From Candidatus Dormiibacterota bacterium (GTDB lineage Bacteria; Chloroflexota; Dormibacteria; CF-121), in the NCBI GenBank assembly GCA_035544955.1, contig DASZZN010000018.1, forward strand, positions 1 to 64,000: a stretch of 64,000 bases of DNA, given 5' to 3'. Numbering within the stretch: position 1 is the stretch's first letter; the number at the start of each line of letters is the position of its first letter. Shown here one piece after another: positions 8,573-15,138 of the stretch. A model generated the notes under the pieces. The model was not told where the DNA came from. It ran no database searches and was given only the letters and a program-made list of their open reading frames with translations. The position numbers and the translations under genes were made by a program.

Positions 8573-9459
8573 CGTTGCGTCTCCACATATGTCTCGCGTC
8601 GAGAACGGCGGATCACGATGTCGCCGAAGGAGGTGCGCGCTCGCACCTCGACCGTCTGGTCAGACGGTTGCGGGCCCTCAGAGGCGGTCAGCGAGTTTCG
8701 CACGCTGCCAAACTGGGAGCGCACGTCGAGCAGCGCTGCCGTCCCCTCGCGGATCCCGACCTCGAGCTCACCGTAGGAGGTGCCCAGCTCGATCGAGCCG
8801 CGCACTACCTCGCCGATCCGGACAGCGCCGTTGGCCGTCTTGGCCGCGACGGCCCCGAGTGCCCGCTCGACTGTGATGTCGCCGTTGGCAGCATTGCATC
8901 GGAGGTCGCCGTTTACCTCGCCGAGCCAGGTGACGCCGTTGAGATTCTTGATTACCGCAGGACCGTCGATTTCGCGGATGCGCAGTGCGCCGGACCCGGT
9001 GACCTCTGCTCGGCCCCCCACGCGGTCGACCGTTATGCTCCCGGCACTGGTACTGACGTGGAGCGCACCTGTTTCCTCGAGCCGGATGTTTCCGACACCG
9101 GTCGTAAACCGGCATTCTCCGAGCCGGCCATCGCAGCGAAAGTCCACCACCGCTCCTTCACCCTCCAGGCGCGATCCCGCCGGCAGCTCGATCGCCACAT
9201 CGATGGACTCGGCGCCGCCGAATGGGGTGAACTGCTTCCACGACCTCGGCGCCTTGACCAGTAGCCTGCCGTCGGCGTACTCAACGCGAGTCTGCTCCGC
9301 GGCCTTCACGTCGGACTCTTTAGAGGAATCGTTGGGGCTGACCACTACGACGGTGTCGCGGCGGTCGCTCGCGGTGATCCGGAGGTCGCCCACGACCATG
9401 GCAATCGTCACGGAGATCGGCTCGAGCGTCTCGAAAATTGGCATGGCTAGCGCACCCAT
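8569..9459 (-). CDS. DUF4097 family beta-strand repeat protein
   Basis: A 296-residue protein of short repeated beta-strands typical of DUF4097 (putative adhesin-like beta-helix). Repeated turns of the form GxxxxxxxG/N are visible, for example GALHVSTSAGSITVDRVGG, NGVTWLGEVNGDLRCNAANG and TSYGELEVGIREGTAALLDV. No signal peptide or membrane anchor is present, so it is probably cytoplasmic despite the adhesin label. It lies between an RHH regulator gene and a DrrAB exporter, a combination I recall from actinobacteria. A sensory or scaffolding role for the exporter is a guess. It overlaps the regulator gene by 13 bases and the ATPase gene by four. Confidence 0.82.
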   Translation of the reverse strand: MGALAMPIFETLEPISVTIAMVVGDLRITASDRRDTVVVVSPNDSSKESDVKAAEQTRVEYADGRLLVKAPRSWKQFTPFGGAESIDVAIELPAGSRLEGEGAVVDFRCDGRLGECRFTTGVGNIRLEETGALHVSTSAGSITVDRVGGRAEVTGSGALRIREIDGPAVIKNLNGVTWLGEVNGDLRCNAANGDITVERALGAVAAKTANGAVRIGEVVRGSIELGTSYGELEVGIREGTAALLDVRSQFGSVRNSLTASEGPQPSDQTVEVRARTSFGDIVIRRSRRETYVETQR

Positions 9460-9971
9460 CCGCTGTAGCTCTGCCGCCCACGCGCAGCGATGCGTCGAGG
9501 GTGGCCCTCGCGATTGTCAGGGTCGAGCGCGGCGGCTACCGCCCGGACGAGCCAGGAATTGACGGAGAGCCCCTCCTTGTCAGCGGCCTCCTCGGCCCGG
9601 AGCTTGAGGGAATCAGGAAGGCGGAGGTTGATCCGCGAGGTCCCGCCCTCGTCGCCCTCAGTCCGGATTGGTGGAACGGGCGATCTGGGGTCTGTCGTGT
9701 CTTCAAACGCATCCTCGGCCGGTGGCAGGGTCACGACGAAACTGGGGTTCCGGCCATGCAAACGCACCTCGACCGAGCCCGGCGCAAGATCGCGAGTGAT
9801 CTCGTCCGTAGCCCCGGCCATCGCCTCCAACAGCATCAGTCGTGTGGCCGAATCGAGGGGGGCGATGAGCCGCTCGGCGAGGGCACGGGCGTCCTTGCCG
9901 CCGGCCTCAGCGGCTGCCAAAAGCTCGTGGCGAAGGGTCTCAACGTACGGGGTGAGTTCCATGTGAGCCAT
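9447..9971 (-). CDS. Ribbon-helix-helix (HicB/Arc-like) regulator of the DUF4097-DrrAB operon
   Basis: A protein of up to 174 residues. The N-terminal 100 residues are helical and acidic. A ribbon-helix-helix DNA-binding domain follows at about 112-150, with SRINLRLPDSLKLRAEEAAD and KEGLSVNSWLVRAVAAAL, the form found in HicB and Arc repressors. No HicA-type toxin gene is adjacent, so this is probably a transcription factor of its own operon and not an antitoxin. Two candidate starts exist, ATG at 9971 and ATG at 9962. The minus-strand promoter predicted here would begin transcription close to 9962, favouring MELTPYVETLR as the N-terminus. Confidence 0.75.
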   Translation of the reverse strand: MAHMELTPYVETLRHELLAAAEAGGKDARALAERLIAPLDSATRLMLLEAMAGATDEITRDLAPGSVEVRLHGRNPSFVVTLPPAEDAFEDTTDPRSPVPPIRTEGDEGGTSRINLRLPDSLKLRAEEAADKEGLSVNSWLVRAVAAALDPDNREGHPRRIAARGRQSYSGWVR

Positions 9972-10015
9972 GATGGCACCAAAGTGGCTCTATGTCAAGT
10001 GCCATGGTGGCTCCG
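9967..10015 (-). promoter_or_regulatory. Promoter and probable operator of the RHH-DUF4097-DrrAB operon
   Basis: On the minus strand TTGACA (complement of 9993-9998) is followed after 17 bases by CATCAT (complement of 9970-9975). ATGGCAC at 9973-9979 and GTGCCAT at 9999-10005 form an inverted repeat around these boxes. On the minus strand AGCCACCATGGCAC and AGCCACTTTGGTGC form an imperfect direct repeat. Repeated half-sites over a promoter fit an autoregulating RHH protein. Confidence 0.5.
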
Positions 10016-10040
10016 GGGGCTCGGCGGCTACGGTTGAAGC

Positions 10041-10046
10041 TATAGT
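10041..10046 (+). promoter_or_regulatory. -10 box TATAGT, leaderless promoter
   Basis: TATAGT (five of six consensus bases) lies 15 bases before the ATG at 10056 with no Shine-Dalgarno sequence between. It is within 40 bases of the divergent RHH promoter. Confidence 0.5.
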
Positions 10047-10055
10047 GGCGCGACG

Positions 10056-10487
10056 ATGAGCAGGGACGAGTTCCTCGGGCGCCTCACCGGTCGGTGGGAA
10101 GGGCGCGGCCTGGTGGGCGATACGGTCCTGCATCAGGCGGTCGAATCCCGCTGGGTACTCGGCGATCACTTCGTCGAGATGCGATTCCGGGAGCTTGACG
10201 GGAGGCCGTATGAAGCCGCCTATCTCGTTGGCCTGGACGATCGCAGCGCGAGGTACATTCTGATCCTGGCCGACTCGACCGGCGTGTACCCAAATCCCAG
10301 CGCCGTCGTCGGCATCGGGCAGAAAAACGGCGACGCTGTCATCTTCAGTTTCGGCGATCCGACGCCCTCCTTCATGAACCGGTTCGAGTGGCACGAAGCT
10401 GATGGAAGCTGGAGCCATGTCCTGACTTCGATCGAGCCGGACGGACGCGCGACGATCTTCGCAACCAAACACCTAACGCGGATCTGA
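10056..10487 (+). CDS. DUF1579 family protein
   Basis: A 143-residue cytoplasmic protein with the DUF1579 beta-barrel pattern. Seen: an opening LTGRWEGRGLVG, central FVEMRFRELDGRPYEAAYLVGLDD, and closing FMNRFEWHEADGSWSHVLTS, in which the alternating W/F residues and the G-x-W motif line a small barrel like lipocalin or THAP4/nitrobindin proteins. The function of the family is unknown; ligand or haem binding has been suggested for relatives. It is a single-gene unit, divergent from the RHH operon. Confidence 0.75.
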   Translation: MSRDEFLGRLTGRWEGRGLVGDTVLHQAVESRWVLGDHFVEMRFRELDGRPYEAAYLVGLDDRSARYILILADSTGVYPNPSAVVGIGQKNGDAVIFSFGDPTPSFMNRFEWHEADGSWSHVLTSIEPDGRATIFATKHLTRI

Positions 10488-10508
10488 CCGCGTCTTTGGG
10501 ACAGGGCC

Positions 10509-10558
10509 TTGACAACGTGCCCGGAGGGCCTGTATTCTACCAACTAGCTAATTAGCTA
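10509..10558 (+). promoter_or_regulatory. Promoter and palindromic operator of the ArsR-AHSA1 pair
   Basis: TTGACA at 10509-10514 and TATTCT at 10533-10538 are separated by 18 bases. Just downstream, 10545-10558 is a perfect 14-base palindrome (TAGCTAATTAGCTA) at the expected transcription start. AT-rich dyads of this kind are typical ArsR/SmtB operators, so autorepression is likely. Confidence 0.65.
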
Positions 10559-10571
10559 ATGAGAAAAATAG

Positions 10572-10937
10572 ATGGCAACAGATCAGCTGAGCGTCACGTT
10601 CGCAGCCCTCGCCGATCCCACCCGGCGAGCGATCCTGGCTCGTCTTTCCCAGGGAGAGGCTTCAGTCACGGAACTGGCCAAACCGTTCGACTTGAGTCTT
10701 CCCGGCATCTCGAAACATCTGAAAGTGCTGCAGCGGGCGGGGCTGGTCGCGCAGAGCCGAAAAGCCCAGTGGCGTCCGTGCCGGCTGGATGGCGCCCGCT
10801 TGAAGGAGGCGGCCAACTGGGTGGGGGAGTACCGGCGGTTTTGGGACGAGAGTTTCGAGCGACTCGACGAATACCTGGCGACCGTACAAAAGGAGGAAAC
10901 GAATGAGCGCGAAGGCAGAGACCATGGCAAAAGCTGA
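10572..10937 (+). CDS. ArsR/SmtB-family transcriptional regulator
   Basis: A 121-residue winged-helix regulator. Seen: the family opening FAALADPTRRAILARLSQGE, helix-turn-helix with SVTELAKPFDLSLPGISKHL, and wing QRAGLVAQSRKAQWRPCRLD. The metal-binding ELCVC box of ArsR/SmtB metal sensors is absent, so it probably responds to something other than a metal ion. ArsR genes of this type are commonly paired with an AHSA1/SRPBCC gene, as here. The next gene starts inside its last 35 bases. A 14-base palindrome over its promoter points to autoregulation. Confidence 0.9.
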   Translation: MATDQLSVTFAALADPTRRAILARLSQGEASVTELAKPFDLSLPGISKHLKVLQRAGLVAQSRKAQWRPCRLDGARLKEAANWVGEYRRFWDESFERLDEYLATVQKEETNEREGRDHGKS

Positions 10938-11409
10938 TTACGTGATCGAACCGGGAAAGCAGGAGATCATCATCACGCGTGTCTTCGATGCGCCGCGCGA
11001 GCTGGTGTTCAACGCGTACACGGACCCGAAGCTCCTTCCACAGTGGTTTGGCCCGAGGGAATACACGACGATCGTCGACAAGATGGAGGCGCGACCTGGC
11101 GGGTTATGGCGCTTCGTCCAGCGCAACCAGGACGGTGACGAGTTCGCGTTTCACGGCGTGCACCACGACATCGTCGCCCCAGAACGGATCGTGGCGACCT
11201 TCGAGTTCGAGGGCGTGCCTGGCCACGTACTGCTGCAAACGCTGACGCTCGAGCCGCTGGGGCAAAAGACCAGGCTCGTCGAGCAGCTGCTCTTCCAGTC
11301 CGTCGCCGATCGCGACGGCATGGTGGCGTCAGGGATGCAGCGTGGCTCGGACGATTCCATGGATCGCATGGCCGAAATCCTGGAGAACCTGAAGGCGAAG
11401 CGCGCCTGA
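10903..11409 (+). CDS. SRPBCC / AHSA1-family protein
   Basis: A 168-residue START-like (Bet v1 fold) protein of the Aha1 C-terminal type. Seen: IIITRVFDAPRELVFNAYTD at the start of the fold, the family motif LLPQWFGPREYT, the turn PGGLWRFVQRN, and the closing helix QRGSDDSMDRMAEILENLK. Such proteins have a hydrophobic cavity, and their ligands are mostly unknown. GGAGG eight bases before the ATG at 10903 supports the start. It is translationally linked to the ArsR gene, whose regulon it probably belongs to. Confidence 0.88.
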   Translation: MSAKAETMAKADYVIEPGKQEIIITRVFDAPRELVFNAYTDPKLLPQWFGPREYTTIVDKMEARPGGLWRFVQRNQDGDEFAFHGVHHDIVAPERIVATFEFEGVPGHVLLQTLTLEPLGQKTRLVEQLLFQSVADRDGMVASGMQRGSDDSMDRMAEILENLKAKRA

Positions 11410-11437
11410 CGCCTGCTTAGCCGATCGTCATGTGCAG

Positions 11438-11468
11438 CCGGGGCGAGGGGCCGTTCCTCTCACCCCGG
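11438..11468. terminator. Hairpin between convergent genes, terminator-like
   Basis: CCGGGG at 11438-11443 pairs with CCCCGG at 11463-11468, and GAGG at 11445-11448 with CCTC at 11456-11459. It sits in the 78-base gap between the AHSA1 and NagZ-like stop codons. No T-tract is present. Confidence 0.4.
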
Positions 11469-11487
11469 TGCCACGTTCGGCCTCAGC

Positions 11488-12681
11488 TCAGCAGGGGAGG
11501 AGACCCCAGGCTTGCTTCGCCCGGAGAATCCGAAGCGCCGCATCGTCGACGCGCTGGTGAAAATTCGGATCGGCGGCGGCTCGTGACCTGATTGCCAGCA
11601 CCATGGCGTGGGCGGGCGCCGAGGTCTTCGAGATGATCATGTCGCCCCCAGCCAAAAGAAAGTCGATTGCCCGGTTGCCAGGGGGGATACTCGCCACGGC
11701 CGCCGTATCGCCCAGGTCGTCGGAGATGATGACGCCCTGGAAGCCCAGCGTGCCACGCAGCATCTGACTCATAACCACCGCGGAGAAGGCGGCCAAATGA
11801 TTGGGATCGATCCGCGTGTATCGGGCCAACGCCACCATGACGAAGTCGGCATTCGCCGCGATGCCCTGGCTGAAGGATTGAAAGTAGGGATCGGACGTGG
11901 TGGTCGTCGTATCGGTCGCCGTCGTGAAGTCGGTATTGCCGGTGACACGGCCGAGGCCGGGGAAGTGTTTGAGGCTGACCGCGACACCGGACTGGCGCAT
12001 CCCGGTGAGGAAGGCGGCGCCGTGGCTCCCCGCGGTCGCCGGATCATGGCCGTACTCACGCTGGAGCGCACCGATCGGCTGGTTCTGCGCGTCCGTCCCG
12101 GGCGGGACCACGTCCATCACCGGCGCGAAGTTGAAGTTGATTCCGGCTGCGCGGAGTTCCTGCGCCCAGCCAGCGGCGCGGCTCTGTAACAGGCCTGGTG
12201 CCCAGCTCCCTTGCACGACGGCGGTTGGAATCTGGGAAAAACCGGGGCCCTGCATCGCCTGGATCAGGCCGCCTTCCTGATTGGCGGCGATGAAGAAACG
12301 GACATTGGCCGTCGCCCCGCTGGACACCTGTGCCTGGACCGCCGCCGTGACAGCTGCGATGCCGGCGACCCCTGCGTGGCTCGTTTCGACAAACCAGACC
12401 GCGCCGATGTGATCCGTCTGGATCAAGTTGATCTCGGTGGGCCCGAGGCGGTCGGCCGCGAGACCGAGCTCGAAGAGCTGACCGATCCGCTGATCGAACG
12501 TCAGCGTCGCGAGGACCCGGTCAGCGCAAGCAAGCTGCGGGGTGGGCGTCGGCGTTGGAGTGGGGGTGGGGCTGATGGACGGACTGGCCGACGGCTGTGG
12601 CAAGCGAGCCGCCGATGGCCCACAGGCAGAAACAGCCACAAGGATCAGTAAGACAAGCGCCCCGAGGCGCCCGCGATGCAT
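11488..12681 (-). CDS. Glycoside hydrolase family 3 lipoprotein, NagZ-like
   Basis: A 397-residue lipoprotein when started at the ATG at 12681. Seen: a signal peptide ending in the lipobox VSAC (Cys near residue 20), a Pro/Ser/Thr linker with a run of TP repeats, then a GH3 barrel with ANQEGGLIQAMQGPGF, NFAPVMDVVPPG and KHFPGLGRVTGNTDFTT. The probable nucleophile is the first or second Asp of GVIISDDLGD. NagZ enzymes carry a D-S-H triad in the loop after KHFPG; here the loop has D-F-T, so the usual histidine acid/base is missing. It is probably an envelope beta-N-acetylglucosaminidase or a phosphorylase-like relative acting outside the cell. An upstream frame extending to 12747 adds only polar residues before the signal peptide. 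Confidence 0.82.
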   Translation of the reverse strand: MHRGRLGALVLLILVAVSACGPSAARLPQPSASPSISPTPTPTPTPTPQLACADRVLATLTFDQRIGQLFELGLAADRLGPTEINLIQTDHIGAVWFVETSHAGVAGIAAVTAAVQAQVSSGATANVRFFIAANQEGGLIQAMQGPGFSQIPTAVVQGSWAPGLLQSRAAGWAQELRAAGINFNFAPVMDVVPPGTDAQNQPIGALQREYGHDPATAGSHGAAFLTGMRQSGVAVSLKHFPGLGRVTGNTDFTTATDTTTTTSDPYFQSFSQGIAANADFVMVALARYTRIDPNHLAAFSAVVMSQMLRGTLGFQGVIISDDLGDTAAVASIPPGNRAIDFLLAGGDMIISKTSAPAHAMVLAIRSRAAADPNFHQRVDDAALRILRAKQAWGLLPC

Positions 12682-12797
12682 CGTCCAATCAAACGCAAAA
12701 GCCTTTGATTGCGTTATGGCCGATCCGCGGCCCCGGATGAGGGACACGCCCCCTTTGCCGGGTGCAGTCCGTTCAAGTTCCCGCCTGAAATCGATTT

Positions 12798-12822
12798 CCC
12801 TCCCCCGCGTCGCGGGGGAGGG
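12798..12822. repeat. Perfect GC-rich palindrome
   Basis: CCCTCCCCCGCG and its exact complement CGCGGGGGAGGG flank a single T at 12810. It lies in the divergent region between the NagZ-like and MarR genes, upstream of both, so it is not a terminator for either. A related but shorter dyad (CTCCCCC-AGA-GGGGGAG) occurs at 23369-23385. Confidence 0.5.
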
Positions 12823-12854
12823 CCCGGGCTAGCTTGCGCCTCCCAATAGGGAAT

Positions 12855-12901
12855 TTGACAAACCGTTCGTGAAAGGCTACATAGTGAAGTGGTTCACTAT
12901 G
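12855..12901 (+). promoter_or_regulatory. Promoter and 22-base operator of the MarR-MFS operon
   Basis: TTGACA at 12855-12860 is followed after 17 bases by TACATA at 12878-12883. A perfect dyad, CATAGTGAA (12880-12888), four bases, TTCACTATG (12893-12901), overlaps the -10 box and ends on the ATG at 12899. Bound repressor would block both promoter opening and translation initiation. Confidence 0.7.
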
Positions 12902-13483
12902 CAGTTCTCCGACATCAAGGGCGACTGCCGGTTTAACGGCTCTCTCGCGACAGATGGGGCGGGACGCCTCTACGACAGTCGCTTCCGTCAGGCCTTGCGC
13001 GCGGCGCGCCAGCCGCTCTCCGAAAAGGAGATGCGCACCGTTGAGGCCATGACGGCGCTGCGTATCACCGCCCGGCTGACGCACGGGCTCATGGATCGCT
13101 GGGCCGAGAAGCATGGCTTGAGTGAGGGCCGGCTCAACGTCCTGTGGACGCTCAAGTCCACACCAGAGCGCCAGCTGCCCCTCGGGGAGCTGGCCGATCA
13201 GCTGGAGGTCACCCCGCGTAACGTCACCGGCCTGATCGATCATCTCGAGCGCGACGGCCTGGTGGAGCGCATCGACGATCCAACCGACCGCCGGTTGACC
13301 TACGCCCGACTGACGGTGGCGGGCGCGAAGCGACTGGAGGGCATGCGCGAGCAGGGATTGGAATGGCAGGTCAAGATCGCGGCCGGCCTCTCCACGGACG
13401 AGTTGGAGCTGCTACGGCACGCGTGCTTACGGCTGATCGAGAACATGACCGGCGCGACGGCGGGAGAGAGGAGGAGCGCATGA
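12899..13483 (+). CDS. MarR-family transcriptional regulator
   Basis: A 194-residue regulator with an N-terminal extension of about 50 residues before the MarR core. Seen: ITARLTHGLMDRWAEKHGLS, then the winged helix LGELADQLEVTPRNVTGLID and HLERDGLVERIDDPTDRR with the usual DxRxxx wing, and a C-terminal dimer helix. Several starts are possible (12869, 12899 or ATG 13031). The ATG at 12899 is preferred because it sits nine to ten bases after the predicted transcription start. It is followed by the drug exporter with an ATGA overlap, the classic arrangement of a repressor controlling its pump. Confidence 0.88.
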   Translation: MQFSDIKGDCRFNGSLATDGAGRLYDSRFRQALRAARQPLSEKEMRTVEAMTALRITARLTHGLMDRWAEKHGLSEGRLNVLWTLKSTPERQLPLGELADQLEVTPRNVTGLIDHLERDGLVERIDDPTDRRLTYARLTVAGAKRLEGMREQGLEWQVKIAAGLSTDELELLRHACLRLIENMTGATAGERRSA

Positions 13484-15138
13484 GCACCGACATCCGACGG
13501 CCCGAGAGCAACGCGGCCGATAGCAGCGGTCACCTCACAGCGGGGTTGACGCGATGGGGAACGATCGGGGTCGTCGCCGGCACCATGCTGGCGCTCTTGC
13601 TCGCCGCGCTCGACCAAACGATCGTCGGAACCGCGATGCCACGGATCGTGGCCGAGCTGAACGGCCTCAACTATTACTCCTGGGTCATCACCGCCTATCT
13701 GGTGGCGTCGACGATCATGGTGCCGATCGCGGGCAAGCTCGGGGATCTCTTCGGTCGCAAGCCGTTCCTTCTTGCCGGCATGATCGGCTTCGTGGCCGCC
13801 TCGGCGCTGTGTGGCCAGTCGCACGGCATGCTCGAGCTGGTCACCTTCCGGACCATCCAGGGGATCTTCGGCGGCATGCTCTTCGCCACCGTCTTTGCGG
13901 TGATCGGCGATCTGTTCCCGCCAACCCAGCGGGCCCGCCTCGGGGGCCTCTTCGGCGCCGTGTTCGGTCTCTCCTCCATCGTCGGACCAACCGCCGGCGG
14001 CTACATCACCGACAGCTGGGGCTGGCGCTGGGTCTTCTACGTCAACCTGCCGGTCGGGATCATTGCCGTCCTGCTCGTGATCGCGACGATGCCGTATGTG
14101 CGCTCGTCCGCGTCCATTCGCGACATCGATTTCCCGGGCGCGGCCGCGCTGGTCGCGGGACTGGTTCCCCTGATGGTGGCGCTTTCGATCACGAGGGATC
14201 ACGGCTGGACCTCACCGGAGGTCCTTGGCCTGCTCGCGGTTGCCGCCATCCTCCTCGCCGTCTTCTTCCTGATCGAGACGCGGACGGACCATCCGATCGT
14301 GCCCTTCTCGCTTTTCAAAAACTCGACCTTCAGCGTCTCCATGATCGTCGGCTTCCTGACGGGCTTCGGCATGTTCGGCACCATCGTCTTCGTGCCACTC
14401 ATCTACCAGGGCGTCCTCGGCGTCAGCGCCACCAACTCCGGCCAGCTACTCACCCCGATGATGCTCGGTCTGATCGTGGCGAGCATCCTGGTGGGCCAGG
14501 CCATGGTGCGCATCCGCTACTACCGATTCCTCGGGACGGCCGGCATCGTCGTCATGCTGGTCGGCATGTGGCTGCTCTCGCAGGTGACGGTCACGACCTC
14601 GCGCCTCGAAGTCGTCCGCGACATCGTGCTCGTGGGCGCCGGGTTGGGCACGACCTTTCCGCTCTACCTCACGGCGGTGCAGACCGCCCTACCGCGGAGT
14701 TTCCTCGGCGTTGCCTCGAGCCAGATCCAGTTCTGGCGGCAGATCGGCGGGACGATCGGCACCGCGGTGCTCGGCTCCGTCCTGGCCCAGCGCCTTCCAG
14801 GTCATATCCAGGAGCAGGTGGCCAGCCTCCACCTACCATCCCAGATCGCGTCGCGGTTCCTCAGCGGCGGTGGAAGCAACCCCCAGACCCTGTTCGATCC
14901 GACACAGATCGCGGCCCGCCGGGCGCAGGCAAGCGCGCTGGGAACGCAGGGCGCCACGATCTTCGACCAGGTGCTGCATGCGATCCGCGCCGGCCTGGCC
15001 ACGACGCTGCACGAGGTCTTCCTCTACGGCGCCGCGGTCTTGATCCTGGCGCTGATCGCGTCAGTCTTCCTCAATGACGTGCCGCTGCGCGGACGGCAGG
15101 CGGCTCCCGAGGAAGGCGCCCCGGTGGCAGCCGCCTAG
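13480..15138 (+). CDS. DHA2-family MFS multidrug exporter (EmrB/QacA type, 14 TM)
   Basis: A 552-residue major-facilitator protein. Seen: motif D1 near LLLAALDQTIVGTAMPRI, motif A GKLGDLFGRKPFLLAG, and motif C-like LSSIVGPTAGGYITDSWGWR followed by VFYVNLPVGI, which together mark the DHA2 drug:H+ antiporters. The length and number of hydrophobic segments fit 14 membrane helices. An extra soluble loop of about 60 residues with LPSQIASRFLSGGG precedes the last helix. GAGGAG precedes the ATG at 13480, which overlaps the MarR stop. Expression is probably released when a toxic compound binds the MarR protein. Confidence 0.93.
   Translation: MSTDIRRPESNAADSSGHLTAGLTRWGTIGVVAGTMLALLLAALDQTIVGTAMPRIVAELNGLNYYSWVITAYLVASTIMVPIAGKLGDLFGRKPFLLAGMIGFVAASALCGQSHGMLELVTFRTIQGIFGGMLFATVFAVIGDLFPPTQRARLGGLFGAVFGLSSIVGPTAGGYITDSWGWRWVFYVNLPVGIIAVLLVIATMPYVRSSASIRDIDFPGAAALVAGLVPLMVALSITRDHGWTSPEVLGLLAVAAILLAVFFLIETRTDHPIVPFSLFKNSTFSVSMIVGFLTGFGMFGTIVFVPLIYQGVLGVSATNSGQLLTPMMLGLIVASILVGQAMVRIRYYRFLGTAGIVVMLVGMWLLSQVTVTTSRLEVVRDIVLVGAGLGTTFPLYLTAVQTALPRSFLGVASSQIQFWRQIGGTIGTAVLGSVLAQRLPGHIQEQVASLHLPSQIASRFLSGGGSNPQTLFDPTQIAARRAQASALGTQGATIFDQVLHAIRAGLATTLHEVFLYGAAVLILALIASVFLNDVPLRGRQAAPEEGAPVAAA

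Noticed and set aside
9447-9971. HicA-HicB toxin-antitoxin module
   Set aside because: Only a HicB/Arc-like protein is present, and no small toxin gene lies on either side; the neighbours are an exporter operon.
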